Positions 17,925 to 27,025 of a stretch of 41,235 bases of DNA are shown here, one piece after another; within the stretch, counting starts at the first letter, position 1, and each line of letters begins with the position of its first letter. Below the pieces are notes generated by a model. That model did not search any database. It was not told the origin of the DNA and saw only the letters and a program-made list of their open reading frames with translations. A program made the translations under genes and the position numbers. The stretch spans positions 1-41,235 of the forward strand of contig LJUX01000006.1 in assembly GCA_001304155.1 (NCBI GenBank). Reading direction: 5' to 3'. The stretch is from a candidate division Zixibacteria bacterium SM23_73_3 (GTDB lineage: Bacteria; Zixibacteria; MSB-5A5; SM1-73).

Positions 17925-17981
17925 TTCTCCCTCCTAAAATAAACAAAGCATGAAAATCTTTTCTCGTTATCAAGGAAAAAG

Positions 17982-18011
17982 GTTATATCTCTCTTTTGAT
18001 TATATTAACAA
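17982..18011 (-). promoter_or_regulatory. Predicted promoter of galT-glgA
   Basis: On the minus strand TTGTTA (18011-18006), 18 bases, then TATAAC (17987-17982), about 60 bases before the galT ATG. The rest of the 332-base gap 17925-18256 holds no gene or repeat that I can recognise. Confidence 0.45.
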
Positions 18012-18256
18012 AAACATCCGAGCACATCCGCTCACTTTCCTACCAAGCACGCAGGCTACCACCTTCCTCAACTCTATAAATTTTCTCCTCAGGGCATTAC
18101 GGAAAACTTGGGTCCTTTCTCTTTGAAACCCTATCCTCTCAGATTTCACTCTCTGGTATTTTAAAAATTGAATCGAATCTTATTTGATCTTACGGTCTTG
18201 GTTCCATCCATTCTTGTTTTTCGAGGCGAGAGGAAAGAACAACCTCTTCGTAATGT

Positions 18257-19549
18257 CTAATCAATTGGCAAGCTAATTCTTCTTCTCTCTTTTTCGGTAA
18301 GCTGGAATATCTTCTTAAATAGATTAACCTCGTCTTTCTCTAATTTCACATTTCTTCTTTTCATCACCGTCCTGGCGGTTTGGATCGCTTTTTCCAGCTG
18401 ATATTCTTTCTGTCTTTCAACACTCCCCCAGAAGAAAGCAGGAATATACTTTTGCTGGATCATCCCCCCACCGAAGATGTTGGAGGCGAAACCCATGGAA
18501 ATTCCGGTATTGAGCAAGGTCCCAATTCCTGTCTTCACGTGATCGCCTATGAAGGCGCCAACCTTTGTCAGTTCTGAGTCAACCAGAGTATGGTTAACCA
18601 TTACCTTAATTGAGGTATAGTTGTTTTTTAAATCGCTGTTAGTGGTTAAAGCACCTAAATTCACCCATTCGCCTACATAGGAATGTCCCAGAAAGCCCTC
18701 GTGGTACTTATTAGAATATCCTAAAAAGATCGATCCCTCCACCTCTCCACCAATTCTGCAGACTGGCCCAATGCTTGTCCCCTCTCTGATCTTGCCATTC
18801 ACCAGGATGGAATCCTCACCAATATAGCACGGTCCCACTACCCGGGTATGAGGCTGGATGTTCACTCTATCCCCAATAAATATAGAACCACCGCGGGCAT
18901 CCAACACCACCTGTCCGTCTATCTGCGAATCTTTTCCGATATATACCTTTTCCACATCATAAATCAAAGCATCATCGTCCACCTGGCTATGTTTAAACAT
19001 ATTTTTGAAATCTAAGCTTGCTTTAATTCTCTTAAAATCAGCCTCGATCTCCAAGCTGTTCTGGGATACAAAATCCCACAGATAATTGACTAACCTAACT
19101 TCCACCTCCAAAAAATCAATCTGGGATTTTAACAGTTTAATCTTATCTTTAACATACAAGGATTGAAAGGAATTTTTGCGTTTTTTAAAAGCCTCCCCCC
19201 TACCCCTCCACCCCACCAAATCATCTCCCCGGAAGAAAAATCTTTCATCTTCAGAGAAATTAACCTTCTTCGGAAAATCCGGGGTGGGAAGAATTCTTCC
19301 ATTAATCAAAAGAACTAAGTCTTCGTCTTTTATATCGAACTCATTTACCTTTTGTCCTGTTCTGACTCCCAACACCTTCTCCAGATAATCCCGACACAAA
19401 AGGATCACCTGAACATCGGGGAAAAGCGTACTGATTTTATTTTTGATTTTGCTTATCCCACACAGAAGTTCGTAAACCGGGCGATTATGGGTTAGAGGAA
19501 AGAACTGATCATACTTTTCATCTTCGAATATGAAAAGCTTTTTTTCCAT
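18257..19549 (-). CDS. GlmU-family sugar nucleotidyltransferase/acyltransferase-like protein
   Basis: A 430-residue protein. Residues 1-190 resemble the degenerate nucleotidyltransferase half of the Bacteroidetes-type GlmU family (FEDEKYDQFFPLTHNRPVYELL, then LLINGRILP). The rest is a left-handed beta-helix of hexapeptide turns (for example IYIG-like, IFIGD and VVGPCYIGEDS repeats) ending in a helical tail. By family it makes an activated sugar, perhaps UDP-GlcNAc, for the envelope. The usual signature of a strong nucleotidyltransferase (GGxGTR) is absent, as in this alternative family. GGAG seven bases before the ATG at 19549 decides the start over a longer frame reaching 19600. Confidence 0.83.
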   Translation of the reverse strand: MEKKLFIFEDEKYDQFFPLTHNRPVYELLCGISKIKNKISTLFPDVQVILLCRDYLEKVLGVRTGQKVNEFDIKDEDLVLLINGRILPTPDFPKKVNFSEDERFFFRGDDLVGWRGRGEAFKKRKNSFQSLYVKDKIKLLKSQIDFLEVEVRLVNYLWDFVSQNSLEIEADFKRIKASLDFKNMFKHSQVDDDALIYDVEKVYIGKDSQIDGQVVLDARGGSIFIGDRVNIQPHTRVVGPCYIGEDSILVNGKIREGTSIGPVCRIGGEVEGSIFLGYSNKYHEGFLGHSYVGEWVNLGALTTNSDLKNNYTSIKVMVNHTLVDSELTKVGAFIGDHVKTGIGTLLNTGISMGFASNIFGGGMIQQKYIPAFFWGSVERQKEYQLEKAIQTARTVMKRRNVKLEKDEVNLFKKIFQLTEKERRRISLPID

Positions 19550-19618
19550 CTTCAATCTCCTTATCCAATAAGAGGCCTCAATAGTCTTTGTCGGAGGCAT
19601 CTACCGGAGCTGTAAGTA

Positions 19619-19658
19619 TAGTTGCCCAATTTATTGGGCTGGATAAATCTTGCAACCA
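19619..19658. repeat. Palindromic element between htpX and the GlmU-like gene
   Basis: GCCCAAT (19624-19630) pairs with ATTGGGC (19633-19639). GTTGC (19621-19625) and GCAAC (19652-19656) add an outer stem. It lies in a 240-base gap with nothing else recognisable and is similar in style to the other intergenic palindromes here. Confidence 0.5.
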
Positions 19659-19789
19659 CATTCTGTCCTGCGCTCCCATATAATAGACCATTTCACTGTT
19701 ACTTCAAGCTTTGACTATTAACCAACTGATGGCATGAGCTTTGTTTGGACTGCCGTTAATAGAACAGTGAAAAAAATAAAAATTCATTT

Positions 19790-20671
19790 TCACATTGCTC
19801 TCAATCGAGCTATCCTCTCCTGCACTGGCGGATGGGTGGAAAAAAGGGTGTTGAGTTTTCCTCTGTGTTCCAGAAGAGGATTGACTATATAAAGATGCGC
19901 GGTGGCCTTATTTGCCACTTCCAAGGGTTCAGTGTCCTTTGAGATTTTCTCTAGGGCAGAAGCCAAACCTTCTGGATATCTGGTTAAAAGTGCACCATTT
20001 GCATCTGCCAGATACTCTCTTTGTTTGGAAATGGCAAATCGAATCAACTGGGCTACAATAGGAGCCAGTATCGCCAGAACTAAAGCGATAATGATAATTA
20101 TTCCGCCACCTGTTCCTCCCTTTTTCCTTCTCCCTCGATAGAAAAAGCTCCTTCTCATCCAATCGGAAAGAAGCGCCACCGTCCCCACCAGAATCGCCAC
20201 CAGCGTGACATATCTTATATCATAGTTTTTTATATGAGACATCTCATGTGCAATAACCCCTTCCAGTTCCAGACGATTCAACTTATCAAGCAGACCTGTG
20301 GTAACGACAACGGACGAATTTCTCGGGTCCTTTCCGGTGGCGAAGGCGTTGGGAGCGGAATCATTGATAATATAAGCTTTGGGTGCAGGAACTCCCGCCG
20401 CTATAGCCAGCCCCTCCACTACATTTGCCAGATATGGATTCGTTTTTCTGTCGACTGGCCGGGCATGACTGATGCCCAGCACCATTTTGTCGCCGTAGAA
20501 AAACGTGAAAAGAGTAATTGAAAGTGCAAACAGCAGGGCGATTACAACACCTTCTATCCCAACACCGTATGCCTCTCCAAACACCCATCCCAGAAACAAA
20601 AGGAAAACCACAAAGAGGAACATCAAAAAGAAGCTTTCTCTTTTGTTAGCCGCAATCTCTTCGTAAACCAT
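19790..20671 (-). CDS. htpX: Membrane zinc metalloprotease HtpX
   Basis: A 293-residue M48 protease that degrades damaged membrane proteins. Two N-terminal helices lie at about 15-34 and 41-60. The catalytic motif is His142-Glu143-Met-Ser-His146, with third ligand Glu219 in REYLADANGA. Two more helices lie at about 155-168 and 190-213, the latter after a Gly-rich basic loop. No Shine-Dalgarno site is seen before the ATG. lemA lies 121 bp upstream on the same strand, the usual LemA-HtpX pairing. Confidence 0.95.
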   Translation of the reverse strand: MVYEEIAANKRESFFLMFLFVVFLLFLGWVFGEAYGVGIEGVVIALLFALSITLFTFFYGDKMVLGISHARPVDRKTNPYLANVVEGLAIAAGVPAPKAYIINDSAPNAFATGKDPRNSSVVVTTGLLDKLNRLELEGVIAHEMSHIKNYDIRYVTLVAILVGTVALLSDWMRRSFFYRGRRKKGGTGGGIIIIIALVLAILAPIVAQLIRFAISKQREYLADANGALLTRYPEGLASALEKISKDTEPLEVANKATAHLYIVNPLLEHRGKLNTLFSTHPPVQERIARLRAM

Positions 20672-20792
20672 AAATCTGCGAAGTTTCTATTTTTATCTAT
20701 CTAAAAACATTTAACAGAAAAAACAACTAAAAGCGGACGCCCGTTTCACTGTTCAGTAAAATTATAAATCGTAACAACAAGGAGAATATTTT

Positions 20793-21359
20793 TTATTTGA
20801 AATCCACCTTAGGGGCTTCTCTTTTGGTCTCTTCGATCTCGAAATATTCTTCCAGCTTGAAGCCAAACCAGTTGGCTATGATATTTGAAGGGAAAACCTG
20901 CTGAGCATTGTTGAAGGACAAGACCACATCATTATAGAACTGCCGGGCATAGGCGATCTTGCTTTCAATTCCCGAAAGCTCCTCTTGAAGCAGAAGAAAA
21001 TTCTGATTAGCTTTAAGCTCAGGATAATTCTCCACCACGGCGAAAAGGGTTTTTAAGGCACCAGTGAGCATGTTGGTAGCCTGGGCTTTCTCTTGTACGG
21101 TTCCGGCTTGAGAATAAATGGACCTGGCTTTGGTCACCTCCTCTAAAACGGTCTTTTCGTGGGCGGCATACCCTTTCACCGTCTCCACTAAATTGGGCAC
21201 CAGATCCGCTCTTTTCTGCAACTGCACATCTATCTGATGCCAGGCATTCTCAGATCGGTTTCTCAACCTCACCAGCTTATTATATAACAAGATGAGGATG
21301 AGAATGGGTACACCCAGAACAATGAAAATGAATAAGAAAACTAAAAATACCGCTGCCAT
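20793..21359 (-). CDS. lemA: LemA family membrane-anchored protein
   Basis: A 188-residue protein with one N-terminal helix (about 3-24) and a long helical bundle outside. The family signature is clear: [28 protein letters not shown], then [17 protein letters not shown] and the [13 protein letters not shown] box. The function is not settled; LemA is often linked to HtpX. AGGAGGGGAA before the ATG at 21359 decides the start over a frame reaching 21386. Confidence 0.93.
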   Translation of the reverse strand: MAAVFLVFLFIFIVLGVPILILILLYNKLVRLRNRSENAWHQIDVQLQKRADLVPNLVETVKGYAAHEKTVLEEVTKARSIYSQAGTVQEKAQATNMLTGALKTLFAVVENYPELKANQNFLLLQEELSGIESKIAYARQFYNDVVLSFNNAQQVFPSNIIANWFGFKLEEYFEIEETKREAPKVDFK

Positions 21360-21398
21360 TTCCCCTCCTATGAAAATCAGGGTCAAGGATCATGGTTC

Positions 21399-21411
21399 AA
21401 GGGTCAAGAAA
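21399..21411. repeat. Inverted repeat, left end of the S23 element
   Basis: AAGGGTCAAGAAA, the exact complement of 21781-21793. Just left of it, 21381-21408 is a tandem of GGTCAAG-like heptamers (GGTCAAG, GATCATG, GTTCAAG, GGTCAAG). Confidence 0.7.
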
Positions 21412-21751
21412 GGGACCTCATTAAACCTCTTACTAATTTACCAACTTTTGCGCGAATTTCTTCTAACGAATTATATTCATCCGGACTCAAATATCCCAAA
21501 TCCTCTGCCAACATACTGTATGTTTCCACCTCTCTCAAAGATCCCCCGGTGATAGACAAAAACTGCAGATATTCTTTATTATGTTATCTCTCATATCCTT
21601 CGGCTATGTTGGCTGGAACCGATATTGCTGCCCTACTTTGTTGTATTCCCAGCCTGAATCGCTCTTTTCGAGGGAACTGCCTAATGGCCCTGGAAGTCTT
21701 CAGAGATAGGTCGTAGGCTTTCTGCCAGGCTATCAGGTTCTTGAAGTTCAT
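21404..21751 (-). pseudogene. Broken S23/four-helix-bundle (23S rRNA intervening-sequence type) protein gene
   Basis: Too interrupted to appear as an open frame, but the family is unmistakable when translated. It begins MNFKNLIAWQKAYDLSLK, continues through RAAISVPANIAEGYER, and ends with a helix containing SLREVETYSMLAEDLGYL. A TAA at 21586-21584 replaces codon 56, directly after AEGYER; reading then continues in the same frame for another 59 codons to a TGA. The total of 116 codons matches the usual size, so a single in-frame stop inactivates an otherwise complete gene. A perfect 13-bp inverted repeat frames it, and it separates lemA from purE. Homologues occur as mobile inserts in rRNA and next to diversity-generating retroelements; neither is present here. 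Confidence 0.85.
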
Positions 21752-21780
21752 TCTTGACGTTTCCCAGCGTGTGACACTGG

Positions 21781-21793
21781 TTTCTTGACCCTT
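21781..21793. repeat. Inverted repeat, right end of the S23 element
   Basis: TTTCTTGACCCTT, the exact complement of 21399-21411, one base from the purE stop codon. Confidence 0.7.
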
Positions 21794-21794
21794 G

Positions 21795-22256
21795 CTACTT
21801 GCTGCCCCTCTTCCTGAACTCTTTCAGGCTACCTTTCAGTTTCTTATCGGACAACGCCAGAATCTGGATAGCCAAAATGGCAGCATTTTTTGCTCCGGCT
21901 TCGCCGATAGTCATGGTTGCCACCGGCATTCCGGACGGCATCTGAACAATAGATAAAAGCGAGTCAAGTCCAGAAAGTGAAGAAGCGGAAAGAGGAACGC
22001 CGATAACTGGCAGATTGGTATGAGAAGCTATAACACCCGGAAGGTGAGCTGCCATTCCCGCCCCTGCAATTATCACCTTCACTCCCTGTTTTTCTGCGTT
22101 CTGAGCCAGTCTCTTTGTTCTTTCCGGATTACGATGAGCAGAGCTGACCTCCATCTGGAAGGGGATTTTAAATTCCTTAAGGATTTTTGCCCCCTTCAGC
22201 ATTGTTCCCTGATCCCTTTTGCTTCCCATCACTATTAATACTCTTGGAGCCACCAT
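21795..22256 (-). CDS. purE: 5-(carboxyamino)imidazole ribonucleotide mutase
   Basis: A 153-residue class I PurE. It moves the carboxyl group of N5-CAIR to C4 in purine synthesis. Signatures are VMGSKRD near the N-terminus, SSAHRNPER with the catalytic His, and the AGAGMAAHLPGVIA and GVPLSASSLSG loops, followed by MPSGMPVATMTIG. GAGAGGG precedes the ATG at 22256; a longer frame to 22379 has no family support. It is downstream of purD on the same strand with a 191-base gap that shows no gene. No purK is visible. Confidence 0.95.
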   Translation of the reverse strand: MVAPRVLIVMGSKRDQGTMLKGAKILKEFKIPFQMEVSSAHRNPERTKRLAQNAEKQGVKVIIAGAGMAAHLPGVIASHTNLPVIGVPLSASSLSGLDSLLSIVQMPSGMPVATMTIGEAGAKNAAILAIQILALSDKKLKGSLKEFRKRGSK

Positions 22257-22447
22257 TTTGTTTCCCTCTCTTGGATAAAGACTAACAGCTATACAGGCAG
22301 TGCCAAGATATTGCTGCCCGATATACTGAGTCGGATCGCAATATCTGATGAACAAGTTTCTTTTGGAAAATGAAACCAAAGAGATAAATAGAAAAATTAC
22401 AGATCATGGCATCAAACACTATAAGATAACCCGTTAATTTGTATCTT

Positions 22448-23734
22448 TCACCAGAGTTTCTTCTTAACCCGGATAGCTCGACATCCAATGTCTTTTCTAT
22501 ATTGCATTCCTTCAAATCCGATTTTGTCCACCACGGAATAAGCTTTTTGAATCGCTTTCTTCATGCTTTTGTCTGTTGCGGTCACACCCAACACTCTACC
22601 TCCGTTGGTAAAGATTCTTCCCTTTTGCTTTTTGGACCCCGCATGGAAGATCAACACATCCTTCATTTGCTTCATTCTGTTTAACCCGGAGATCTCTTTA
22701 TCCCTTTCATATTTTCCCGGATATCCTCCCGAGGCTAAAACCACACATACTGCAAAATTATCATTCCACTCTACATCCTGCAGGGAGAGTTCCCCCTCCA
22801 CGATGGACAAAAATATTTCCATCAGATCACTTTTCAGAAGAGGTAGAATCACCTGAGCTTCCGGGTCACCGAACCGGCAGTTGAACTCCATCACCTTGGG
22901 ACCACGATCCGTTATCATCAAGCCAGCATAAAGTATTCCTTTGAAAGTCCTTCCTTCTTTCTTCAACCCGGCTACAGTAGGTTCCAGTATCTCATCGTGG
23001 ATTCGTTTCATCATTCTATCATCCACTATGGTGGTGGGGGCGTAAGCTCCCATTCCTCCAGTATTGGGACCCCGATCACCGTCAAAGATCTTTTTATGAT
23101 CCTGCGATGAGAGGGTGGGAGAAATGCTTTCGCCATCGGTGAAAGCCAAAATGGTGATTTCCTCCCCTTTCAACAAATCTTCAATCACCACCCGAGAGCC
23201 AGCCGAGCCAAATACCTTCTCCACCATTATCTTCCGAATAGTTGAAAGGGCGGATGAAGTGTCTTCCACAACGACCACCCCTTTGCCTGCTGCCAGTCCA
23301 TCCGCCTTGATGACCAGAGGCATTTCAGAGGATCTGACGAAATCGGAGGCTTCCTTTTGGTTGTCAAATACCTTGAAGCTGGCGGTGGGGATGTGATATT
23401 TTTTCATAAACTCCTTGGCAAACACCTTACTGCCTTCAATTTCAGCCGCCAACTTCGAAGGTCCCAAGATCTTTAAGTTTCTTCTTTCAAATTCATCCAC
23501 CATCCCTAAAGTCAAAGGGAGCTCTGGTCCCACCACGGTCAGATCAACCGAATTCTTTTCTGCAAAATCTGCCAAGCGGGTTAGATCCTCCACTTTTATA
23601 TCAGCGCATTCAGCCAGCTCCGCCATTCCGGCGTTTCCCGGTGCGACAAAGAGCTTATCCACCAATGGGCTGGAGGCGAGCTTCCAGACTAAAGCATGTT
23701 CTCTGCCTCCACCACCTATCACTAAGACTTTCAT
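22448..23734 (-). CDS. purD: Phosphoribosylamine-glycine ligase
   Basis: A 428-residue ATP-grasp enzyme, step two of purine synthesis. It starts with VIGGGGREHALVWKL (Rossmann-type N domain). The ATP-grasp part has IKADGLAAGKGVVV and the SQDHKKIFDGDRGPNTGGMGAYAP segment, and ends with EFNCRFGDPEAQ. Full length. GGAGAG before the ATG at 23734 decides the start over a frame reaching 23761. It is divergent from the predicted barrel gene at 23885. Confidence 0.97.
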   Translation of the reverse strand: MKVLVIGGGGREHALVWKLASSPLVDKLFVAPGNAGMAELAECADIKVEDLTRLADFAEKNSVDLTVVGPELPLTLGMVDEFERRNLKILGPSKLAAEIEGSKVFAKEFMKKYHIPTASFKVFDNQKEASDFVRSSEMPLVIKADGLAAGKGVVVVEDTSSALSTIRKIMVEKVFGSAGSRVVIEDLLKGEEITILAFTDGESISPTLSSQDHKKIFDGDRGPNTGGMGAYAPTTIVDDRMMKRIHDEILEPTVAGLKKEGRTFKGILYAGLMITDRGPKVMEFNCRFGDPEAQVILPLLKSDLMEIFLSIVEGELSLQDVEWNDNFAVCVVLASGGYPGKYERDKEISGLNRMKQMKDVLIFHAGSKKQKGRIFTNGGRVLGVTATDKSMKKAIQKAYSVVDKIGFEGMQYRKDIGCRAIRVKKKLW

Positions 23735-23884
23735 GGTCAACTCTCCAAAAATAAAATTCAACTGCGTGAGTTCTTACTGGTTGAATATAAAGCAAGTGCC
23801 CTTAGAAAGGCAAGCGTTTTTTTGTTGACAAAAAGAGCAGAAGAACACACTTTAAAGAAAGAGGTTTAGCTCAATTTCATTCTG

Positions 23885-24709
23885 ATGAGAAATAAATTGA
23901 AGGGCTTGCTAAAAAAATCTTTACTTTTTCTGTTTTTATTTCTTTGTCTGAATTATCCTGATGGAGTGATTTTCTCAAAGGAGGCTTTCTTAGAAAGCAA
24001 CCAAAGCCTGAAGTTGGGCATTTCCTATTTGAACCTGCGAAAAAACTTCGTTTATTTACCAGTGACATGGAAGAGCAGAATGATGACAGCTTTTTTGAGC
24101 TACGAACTGACATATGGAAAATTCTATTTCTCAATTCAAATGAGTTATGGCCAGGGCCCGATAAGCGATGTTGGTGAGGAAAGGCGACCAAGAAACAACA
24201 GTTTCAGTCTCTTGAATTGCTCTTATGATTTTGTCTGGTATAGACTTCGAGCGGCAGGTGAACAGAAATTCTTTTGGGGGTTTGGTCTCTCGATACAAAA
24301 CTTGGAGGTCAAGCAAAAGGTAAACATTGCTCCTGGTAGATACAATGAACATAAGGACGAATATTTCGGTTTAGGTCCCCGTTTCAGCGCTCTTTATAGA
24401 TTTTCAGAAGGGAAAATTTTGACTGGTTTTGATCTTTGCCTTACTGCGACTCTGCCCGGTGCAAGCCAAAGTATTATCAAAACCGAGGGAGTCTATTCAG
24501 ATAAGTCTTATCTTTTATGGGTTAAACTTAATTGGTCAGTTTACTGCGATTATAGACTATCCCGACTTTACACTGTTAAACTCTCGTTTGAAAGAGAAAC
24601 CTGGGTATATGGCAGAAAACAACAACCACAGTATGAGCTTCATCATTTTTTCTCAGGTGGAGCCTTTGTAGTGAATACCCTCGGTCTGCGCCTAGGCTAT
24701 AATTTTTAG
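23885..24709 (+). CDS. Predicted secreted/outer-membrane beta-barrel protein
   Basis: A 274-residue protein of no family I can name. A basic, leucine-rich N-terminus (KGLLKKSLLFLFLFLCL) is a likely signal peptide, ending near residue 30. The rest alternates short aromatic strands and polar turns, such as YGKFYFSIQMSYGQG, FWGFGLSIQNLEVKQK and VKLSFERETWVYG, and ends in GLRLGYNF with a terminal aromatic residue. This is the pattern of a small outer-membrane beta-barrel of about 10-12 strands. It is followed after 20 bp by a secreted peptidase-like gene, and the two probably form an operon. Confidence 0.65.
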   Translation: MRNKLKGLLKKSLLFLFLFLCLNYPDGVIFSKEAFLESNQSLKLGISYLNLRKNFVYLPVTWKSRMMTAFLSYELTYGKFYFSIQMSYGQGPISDVGEERRPRNNSFSLLNCSYDFVWYRLRAAGEQKFFWGFGLSIQNLEVKQKVNIAPGRYNEHKDEYFGLGPRFSALYRFSEGKILTGFDLCLTATLPGASQSIIKTEGVYSDKSYLLWVKLNWSVYCDYRLSRLYTVKLSFERETWVYGRKQQPQYELHHFFSGGAFVVNTLGLRLGYNF

Positions 24710-24729
24710 TCTTTGTTACAATTTGCCAA

Positions 24730-25551
24730 ATGATAAGATACACTAAATACCTTTTCATTCTTTCTGTTGTTTACATCTTAAACTGCAAAGCTTCCGTGGT
24801 TCTTTTCCCTGAGATCGATCAGGGTGACACCAACTGGGAAATGAGTCAGTCGCAACACTTTTATATCTATTTAAGGCCTTCTTCTGAAGCGTCCCGCGAT
24901 GTAGAATTTATTTCAAGTTACCTAGATCATATGTTCATCGAATGTTTGGAGATTTTAGATATTAAATATCAGAATAGGCTCAAGTGTTACATATATGACT
25001 CGATGCAAGAGCTACAAGAAAAACAGCACACCAAAAGCTGTGGATTCGCTTTACCTGAATTTGAGACAATTTGCTATTATTATCCGAAAGCAAACTGGTA
25101 CCAGCCTTGGGATGGTTTCCGGCATGAAATTGTTCATGTTCTTGTCTATTGGACCGTTGGAGGGATGAGACTAAATTTTCTCGCGGAAGGAATTGCAGTG
25201 GCGATTGAAAAACACAGCTGGCCAGCAGGGTATGATAAGTTATGGGTTCACGCAATCGCTTCTGAACTTATCAAAAATAATCATCTCTTCTCTATTAACC
25301 AACTAGCAAGCAACGAGTTCTTTGTAAACTGTCACATCTTGGAAGAAGACAAACAAGACACAACTCATCATCTTTACGATCAATGCGGGTCCTTGGTGCT
25401 TTATTTGGTTGATGAATATGGAATAGAAAGGTTCAAAGGATTTTATTCCAAGGCAGATGAAGACAACTATCAAACCATTTTCCATTATACCTATAACAAA
25501 AGCATATACGACTTCGAAAAAGAATGGCACGAGTTTTTACGCACCTATTAA
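24730..25551 (+). CDS. Secreted peptidase-MA-like (gluzincin) protein
   Basis: A 273-residue protein. The N-terminus YTKYLFILSVVYILNC is a signal peptide; Cys19 could be lipidated, but Asn before it is atypical of a lipobox. A zinc protease motif is present: His132-Glu133-Ile-Val-His136, with Glu153 in FLAEGIAV about 17 residues on, the gluzincin spacing. Other parts have no close named family; the motif order fits the peptidase MA group. A substrate cannot be predicted. Pairing with the predicted barrel at 23885 suggests envelope work. Confidence 0.7.
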   Translation: MIRYTKYLFILSVVYILNCKASVVLFPEIDQGDTNWEMSQSQHFYIYLRPSSEASRDVEFISSYLDHMFIECLEILDIKYQNRLKCYIYDSMQELQEKQHTKSCGFALPEFETICYYYPKANWYQPWDGFRHEIVHVLVYWTVGGMRLNFLAEGIAVAIEKHSWPAGYDKLWVHAIASELIKNNHLFSINQLASNEFFVNCHILEEDKQDTTHHLYDQCGSLVLYLVDEYGIERFKGFYSKADEDNYQTIFHYTYNKSIYDFEKEWHEFLRTY

Positions 25552-25579
25552 ACCTTCTAACCCTTAAACTTTTGAACCA

Positions 25580-26065
25580 ATGAACCTTTCCACCCGATAT
25601 ATCGCTCAAGTTGGTATCATCGCCAGCCTGTATGCGGCGATAACCATAGCACTGGCACCGATAAGCTATGGACCCATACAGGTACGGATCTCAGAGGCTT
25701 TGACCGTGCTTCCTTATCTGACCCCTGCCGCCATACCCGGGCTTTTCGTCGGGTGTGTGGTGGCAAATATCTATGGTGGGCTGGGCATCTATGATATAGT
25801 GGGAGGTAGCCTGTGTACCCTTTTAGCCGCCTTCTTGACCTATCTTCTCTCTCGAACCCGAAAGCCAATCTTAGCCCCTCTTCCCCCAGTTGTAGTCAAT
25901 GCTTTAGGGGTAAGCCTGTATCTTCATTTTTTATTTCAGCTTCCTTACTGGCTTACTGTCGCCTATATCGCCTTAGGCGAAATCGGTGCCTGCTTTGTTT
26001 TGGGATATCCGCTGTTATTGATCATCCTAAAAAGAAAAAAGCTGGTGGAAACGTTCAAGCTGTGA
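25580..26065 (+). CDS. QueT-family transporter (ECF-type, queuosine precursor)
   Basis: A 161-residue membrane protein with five or so helices. The N-terminal YAAITIALAPISYGPIQVRISEAL is the hallmark of the QueT family, an S component of energy-coupling transporters proposed to import a queuosine precursor. GLFVGCVVANIYGGLG follows. No preQ1 riboswitch is apparent in the 28 bases upstream, and the ECF T and A subunits are not in the window, so it would use shared ones. No Shine-Dalgarno site is seen. Confidence 0.85.
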   Translation: MNLSTRYIAQVGIIASLYAAITIALAPISYGPIQVRISEALTVLPYLTPAAIPGLFVGCVVANIYGGLGIYDIVGGSLCTLLAAFLTYLLSRTRKPILAPLPPVVVNALGVSLYLHFLFQLPYWLTVAYIALGEIGACFVLGYPLLLIILKRKKLVETFKL

Positions 26066-26286
26066 TTGGGCAAAACAACATTTCTTTAGTCACCTCGCCT
26101 TAATATCCCAATTTTGCAACATTTGCAAAAGTTTCACCACTACGTTTGTTCTGAAAAAATAATTGAAACATCCTTTGCGAAAAACAACCCTGTTTTTTTC
26201 CCACCAACTTCAGCTTTTTTGTCTTCGTAACAAAAATGAAGTATTTTGAGCCAAGACTCCTTTCAGTTGCTTCAAGGAGCTATTCC

Positions 26287-27012
26287 ATGAAGAGCTCATG
26301 TTTGAAAAGCTGTTTTGTGTTGTTTTTCATTCTGCTTACATCCGTCTATACTTCTGCCCAAAAAGGAGAGCTTTCCCAGGCGAGGATATCCTTTTCCGAG
26401 ACCATGTGGAATTTCGGATATGTTCCCAAGACCGGAAAGGTGATACACACATATCAGATTAAAAACATTGGGCAAGACACCCTAGTCATCGTTAAAGTCA
26501 GAACCAGCTGTGGCTGTGCCTCTGCACCTTTATCCAAACAAAGAATAGCTCCCGATGAGACTGCAAAGATGAAAGTTATTTTTGATCCCAGAAAGATAAG
26601 GGTGGGCGAAACCATCAAAAGACTTCATGTAATTTCCAACGACCCCAACAACCCCTTTGCCGACGTGCAATTCACTGCAAAGATAGGAAAACGCAACTCC
26701 TTAGTTAAGCTTACCCCTACAGAGATCAATTTTGACACCATCGCTCAGGGAATCGAAGACGTACGAACCGTGACCGTAGAGAATATCTCTGGAGAAGAGC
26801 TATTCATGGAGCTGATAGAGGGTCCCGGAGATAACGTCGAACTGGACTTTGAAAGCAGAATTCTCAAACCAGGCGAAAGCACAAAGATCAACCTGAAATT
26901 GAAAAAGGGGGCAACCTCAGGAAATCTTCAGACCTCCTTGACCTTAGACTTTGAAGGTTCCAGGATAGCCAGAGTTAGTATCCCCATTGGTGGAGTAGTT
27001 GTAAGTAAATAA
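26287..27012 (+). CDS. DUF1573 (ASH-like) secreted protein
   Basis: A 241-residue protein with a signal peptide (MKSSCLKSCFVLFFILLTS, ending near Ala22) and two immunoglobulin-like DUF1573 repeats. Repeat 1 starts WNFGYVPKTG and contains the TSCGCA motif, then IAPDETAKMKVIFDP. Repeat 2 starts INFDTIAQG and lacks the cysteines. AAGGAG seven bases before the ATG at 26287 decides the start over a frame reaching 26236. Cysteines in an extracytoplasmic protein next to rhodanese and MauE genes suggest thiol chemistry. It may be regulated by a site in the 220-base gap upstream, where TTTTGCAA and TTTGCAAAA (about 26113-26131) form an imperfect palindrome. Confidence 0.85.
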   Translation: MKSSCLKSCFVLFFILLTSVYTSAQKGELSQARISFSETMWNFGYVPKTGKVIHTYQIKNIGQDTLVIVKVRTSCGCASAPLSKQRIAPDETAKMKVIFDPRKIRVGETIKRLHVISNDPNNPFADVQFTAKIGKRNSLVKLTPTEINFDTIAQGIEDVRTVTVENISGEELFMELIEGPGDNVELDFESRILKPGESTKINLKLKKGATSGNLQTSLTLDFEGSRIARVSIPIGGVVVSK

Positions 27013-27025
27013 ACTTTGGATACCG

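Noticed and set aside
25552-25579. preQ1 riboswitch before the QueT-family gene
   Set aside because: Only 28 bases are available, with no stem-loop or C-rich pattern of the known aptamers.
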